Source: Chloroflexota bacterium
GTDB lineage: Bacteria; Chloroflexota; Anaerolineae; Anaerolineales; Anaerolineaceae
Length of the DNA: 18,639 nt
Direction: 5' to 3'
Assembly (NCBI GenBank): GCA_029265085.1
Contig: JAJUJY010000081.1
Location: 1-18,639, forward strand
Shown here: positions 15,197-18,639 of the stretch, piece by piece
Numbering within the stretch: the first letter of the stretch is position 1
Layout of the letters: every line of letters begins with the position of its first letter
Notes under the pieces: model-generated
Database searches by the model: none
The model's input: the letters and a program-made list of their open reading frames with translations, nothing else
What the model was told of the DNA's origin: nothing
Program-made: the position numbers and the translations under genes

Positions 15197-15244
15197 GCCT
15201 GGCCTGATGTTGTAAATTGATAGTTTTGCCAGGCGATTTTTTTT
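15197..15244 (+). terminator. Terminator-like hairpin in the pyrG leader (first)
   Basis: GCCTGGC (15197-15203) pairs with GCCAGGC (15228-15234) across a 24-nt loop, followed by GATTTTTTTT. It has the form of an intrinsic terminator 40-80 nt downstream of the proposed start, so it could end a small RNA of about 80 nt or act as an attenuator. Confidence 0.65.
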
Positions 15245-15250
15245 GAGTAG

Positions 15251-17029
<1,779 letters not shown>

Positions 17030-17078
17030 ACATTTTTCCAATCTATCCAGGATCAATGCCAGGATCAGATTTTCGTAT

Positions 17079-17124
17079 TATACTTAGCTTGTTAAAAGGT
17101 CAGAAACCAGACGAGAAATCGTCT
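17079..17124 (+). promoter_or_regulatory. Possible eno promoter and leader hairpin
   Basis: TATACT (17079-17084) is a plausible -10 box; ATGCCA (17056-17061) at 17 bp is a weak -35. In the predicted leader a 6-bp stem AGACGA/TCGTCT is closed by a GAAA tetraloop (17109-17124), a stable GNRA-type hairpin. CCAGGATCA is directly repeated at 17047-17055 and 17059-17067, overlapping the proposed -35. No terminator is visible after pyrG, so readthrough into eno is possible. Confidence 0.35.
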
Positions 17125-17151
17125 TTGAGAGACCATACTATCATTTTATGA

Positions 17152-18453
<1,302 letters not shown>

Positions 18454-18474
18454 TCCACACAGGATGACTATAAC

Positions 18475-18508
18475 TGGGCTGTCCAATAGGACAGCCCATA
18501 TTTTATTT
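18475..18508 (+). terminator. Intrinsic terminator of eno
   Basis: TGGGCTGTCC (18475-18484) and GGACAGCCCA (18489-18498) form a perfect 10-bp stem with an AATA loop, followed by TATTTTATTT. It begins 22 bp after the eno stop. Confidence 0.92.
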
Positions 18509-18526
18509 ATATCAACTATCTTGGTA

Positions 18527-18639
18527 AGGCTGGGGGCAAAGGATACCACCCCCCTGTGGGGGTTCGAACCACTTAATAAAAGAAACCCTGTCTAATGACA
18601 GGGTCACTTTATTTCGTTTAGGCTGGGGGCAAAGGATAC
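18527..18639. repeat. Direct repeat, 20 bp copies 93 bp apart, cut by the window edge
   Basis: AGGCTGGGGGCAAAGGATAC is present at 18527-18546 and identically at 18620-18639, where the window ends. The intervening 73 bp contains a perfect hairpin ACCCCC-CTGT-GGGGGT (18548-18563), the palindrome GGTTCGAACC (18561-18570) and a second hairpin at 18585-18604. The G5 tract at 18532-18536 could compete with the G5 at 18558-18562 for the same C-tract. Whether this is the start of a tandem array, two copies of a dispersed intergenic element, or a contig-end artefact cannot be told from this window. Confidence 0.6.
18585..18604 (-). terminator. Hairpin, possible terminator for a gene beyond the window
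   Basis: ACCCTGTC (18585-18592) and GACAGGGT (18597-18604) form a perfect 8-bp stem with loop TAAT. On the minus strand the stem is followed by TTTCTTTTATT, a better U-tract than the CACTTTATTT on the plus strand, so it more likely ends a leftward transcript. It may work both ways. Confidence 0.5.

Noticed and set aside
18548..18575. tRNA fragment suggested by GGTTCGAACC
   Set aside because: The palindrome resembles a T-loop, but no acceptor, D-arm or anticodon stem can be folded around it on either strand.
18527..18639. CRISPR array
   Set aside because: Only two copies are visible, the 73-bp interval is too long for a usual spacer and contains its own hairpins, and no cas genes are present.

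Overview
The window reads as a housekeeping-rich stretch of a bacterial chromosome with moderate GC content. The gene mix suggests a Chloroflexota bacterium, most likely of the class Anaerolineae: a LysM protein with a Thr/Pro-rich tail, an LCP lipoprotein, a response-regulator/ParA-like fusion, an SDT1-type HAD phosphatase, and adjacent pyrG and eno. This placement is an inference from gene content; there is no rRNA or marker tree to confirm it. No tRNA, rRNA, insertion sequence, phage gene or CRISPR array was seen.

Layout. (1) 1-3092, plus strand: the tail of an upstream gene, a soluble histidine-kinase-like protein whose phospho-acceptor His is Gln, a membrane-anchored double-LysM protein and an LCP lipoprotein. 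The first junctions overlap or nearly abut, so this looks like a cell-surface operon. (2) 3100-4074: a full-length XerC/D-type tyrosine recombinase fold that has lost its catalytic Tyr and most of the other active-site residues, behind its own near-consensus promoter. (3) 4092-5528, minus strand: tilS. (4) 5612-8788, plus strand: an operon of a REC-ParA/CpaE fusion, a sirtuin and a GAF histidine kinase, all joined by ATGA overlaps. (5) 8785-11446, minus strand: mutL followed by a DegV-family protein. (6) 11614-13844, plus strand: an SDT1-like pyrimidine 5'-nucleotidase, a small membrane protein and an S41 C-terminal processing protease, ending in a strong hairpin terminator. (7) 14030-14947: a two-domain S1 RNA-binding protein behind a perfect TTGACA-17-TATAAT promoter. 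(8) 14948-15394: a 447-bp non-coding stretch with three terminator-like hairpins, the last two probably in the pyrG leader. (9) 15395-18453: pyrG and eno. (10) 18454-18639: the eno terminator and the start of a 93-bp-period direct repeat that the window edge cuts.

How the genes fit together. Two signalling clusters stand out. In one, a kinase-like protein without its His sits upstream of peptidoglycan-binding and glycopolymer-ligase proteins. In the other, a canonical receiver joined to a ParA-like ATPase, a NAD-dependent deacylase and an apparently active GAF kinase are translationally coupled. The rest is core metabolism and information processing: tRNA-Ile lysidine synthesis, mismatch repair, nucleotide dephosphorylation, CTP synthesis and glycolysis. 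Several starts have a -10 box exactly where the transcript would begin at the initiation codon (tilS and the HAD gene), which suggests leaderless mRNAs. Nothing here proves a new system. The best candidates for novelty are the dead recombinase, the sirtuin two-component operon, the His-less kinase and the pyrG leader.
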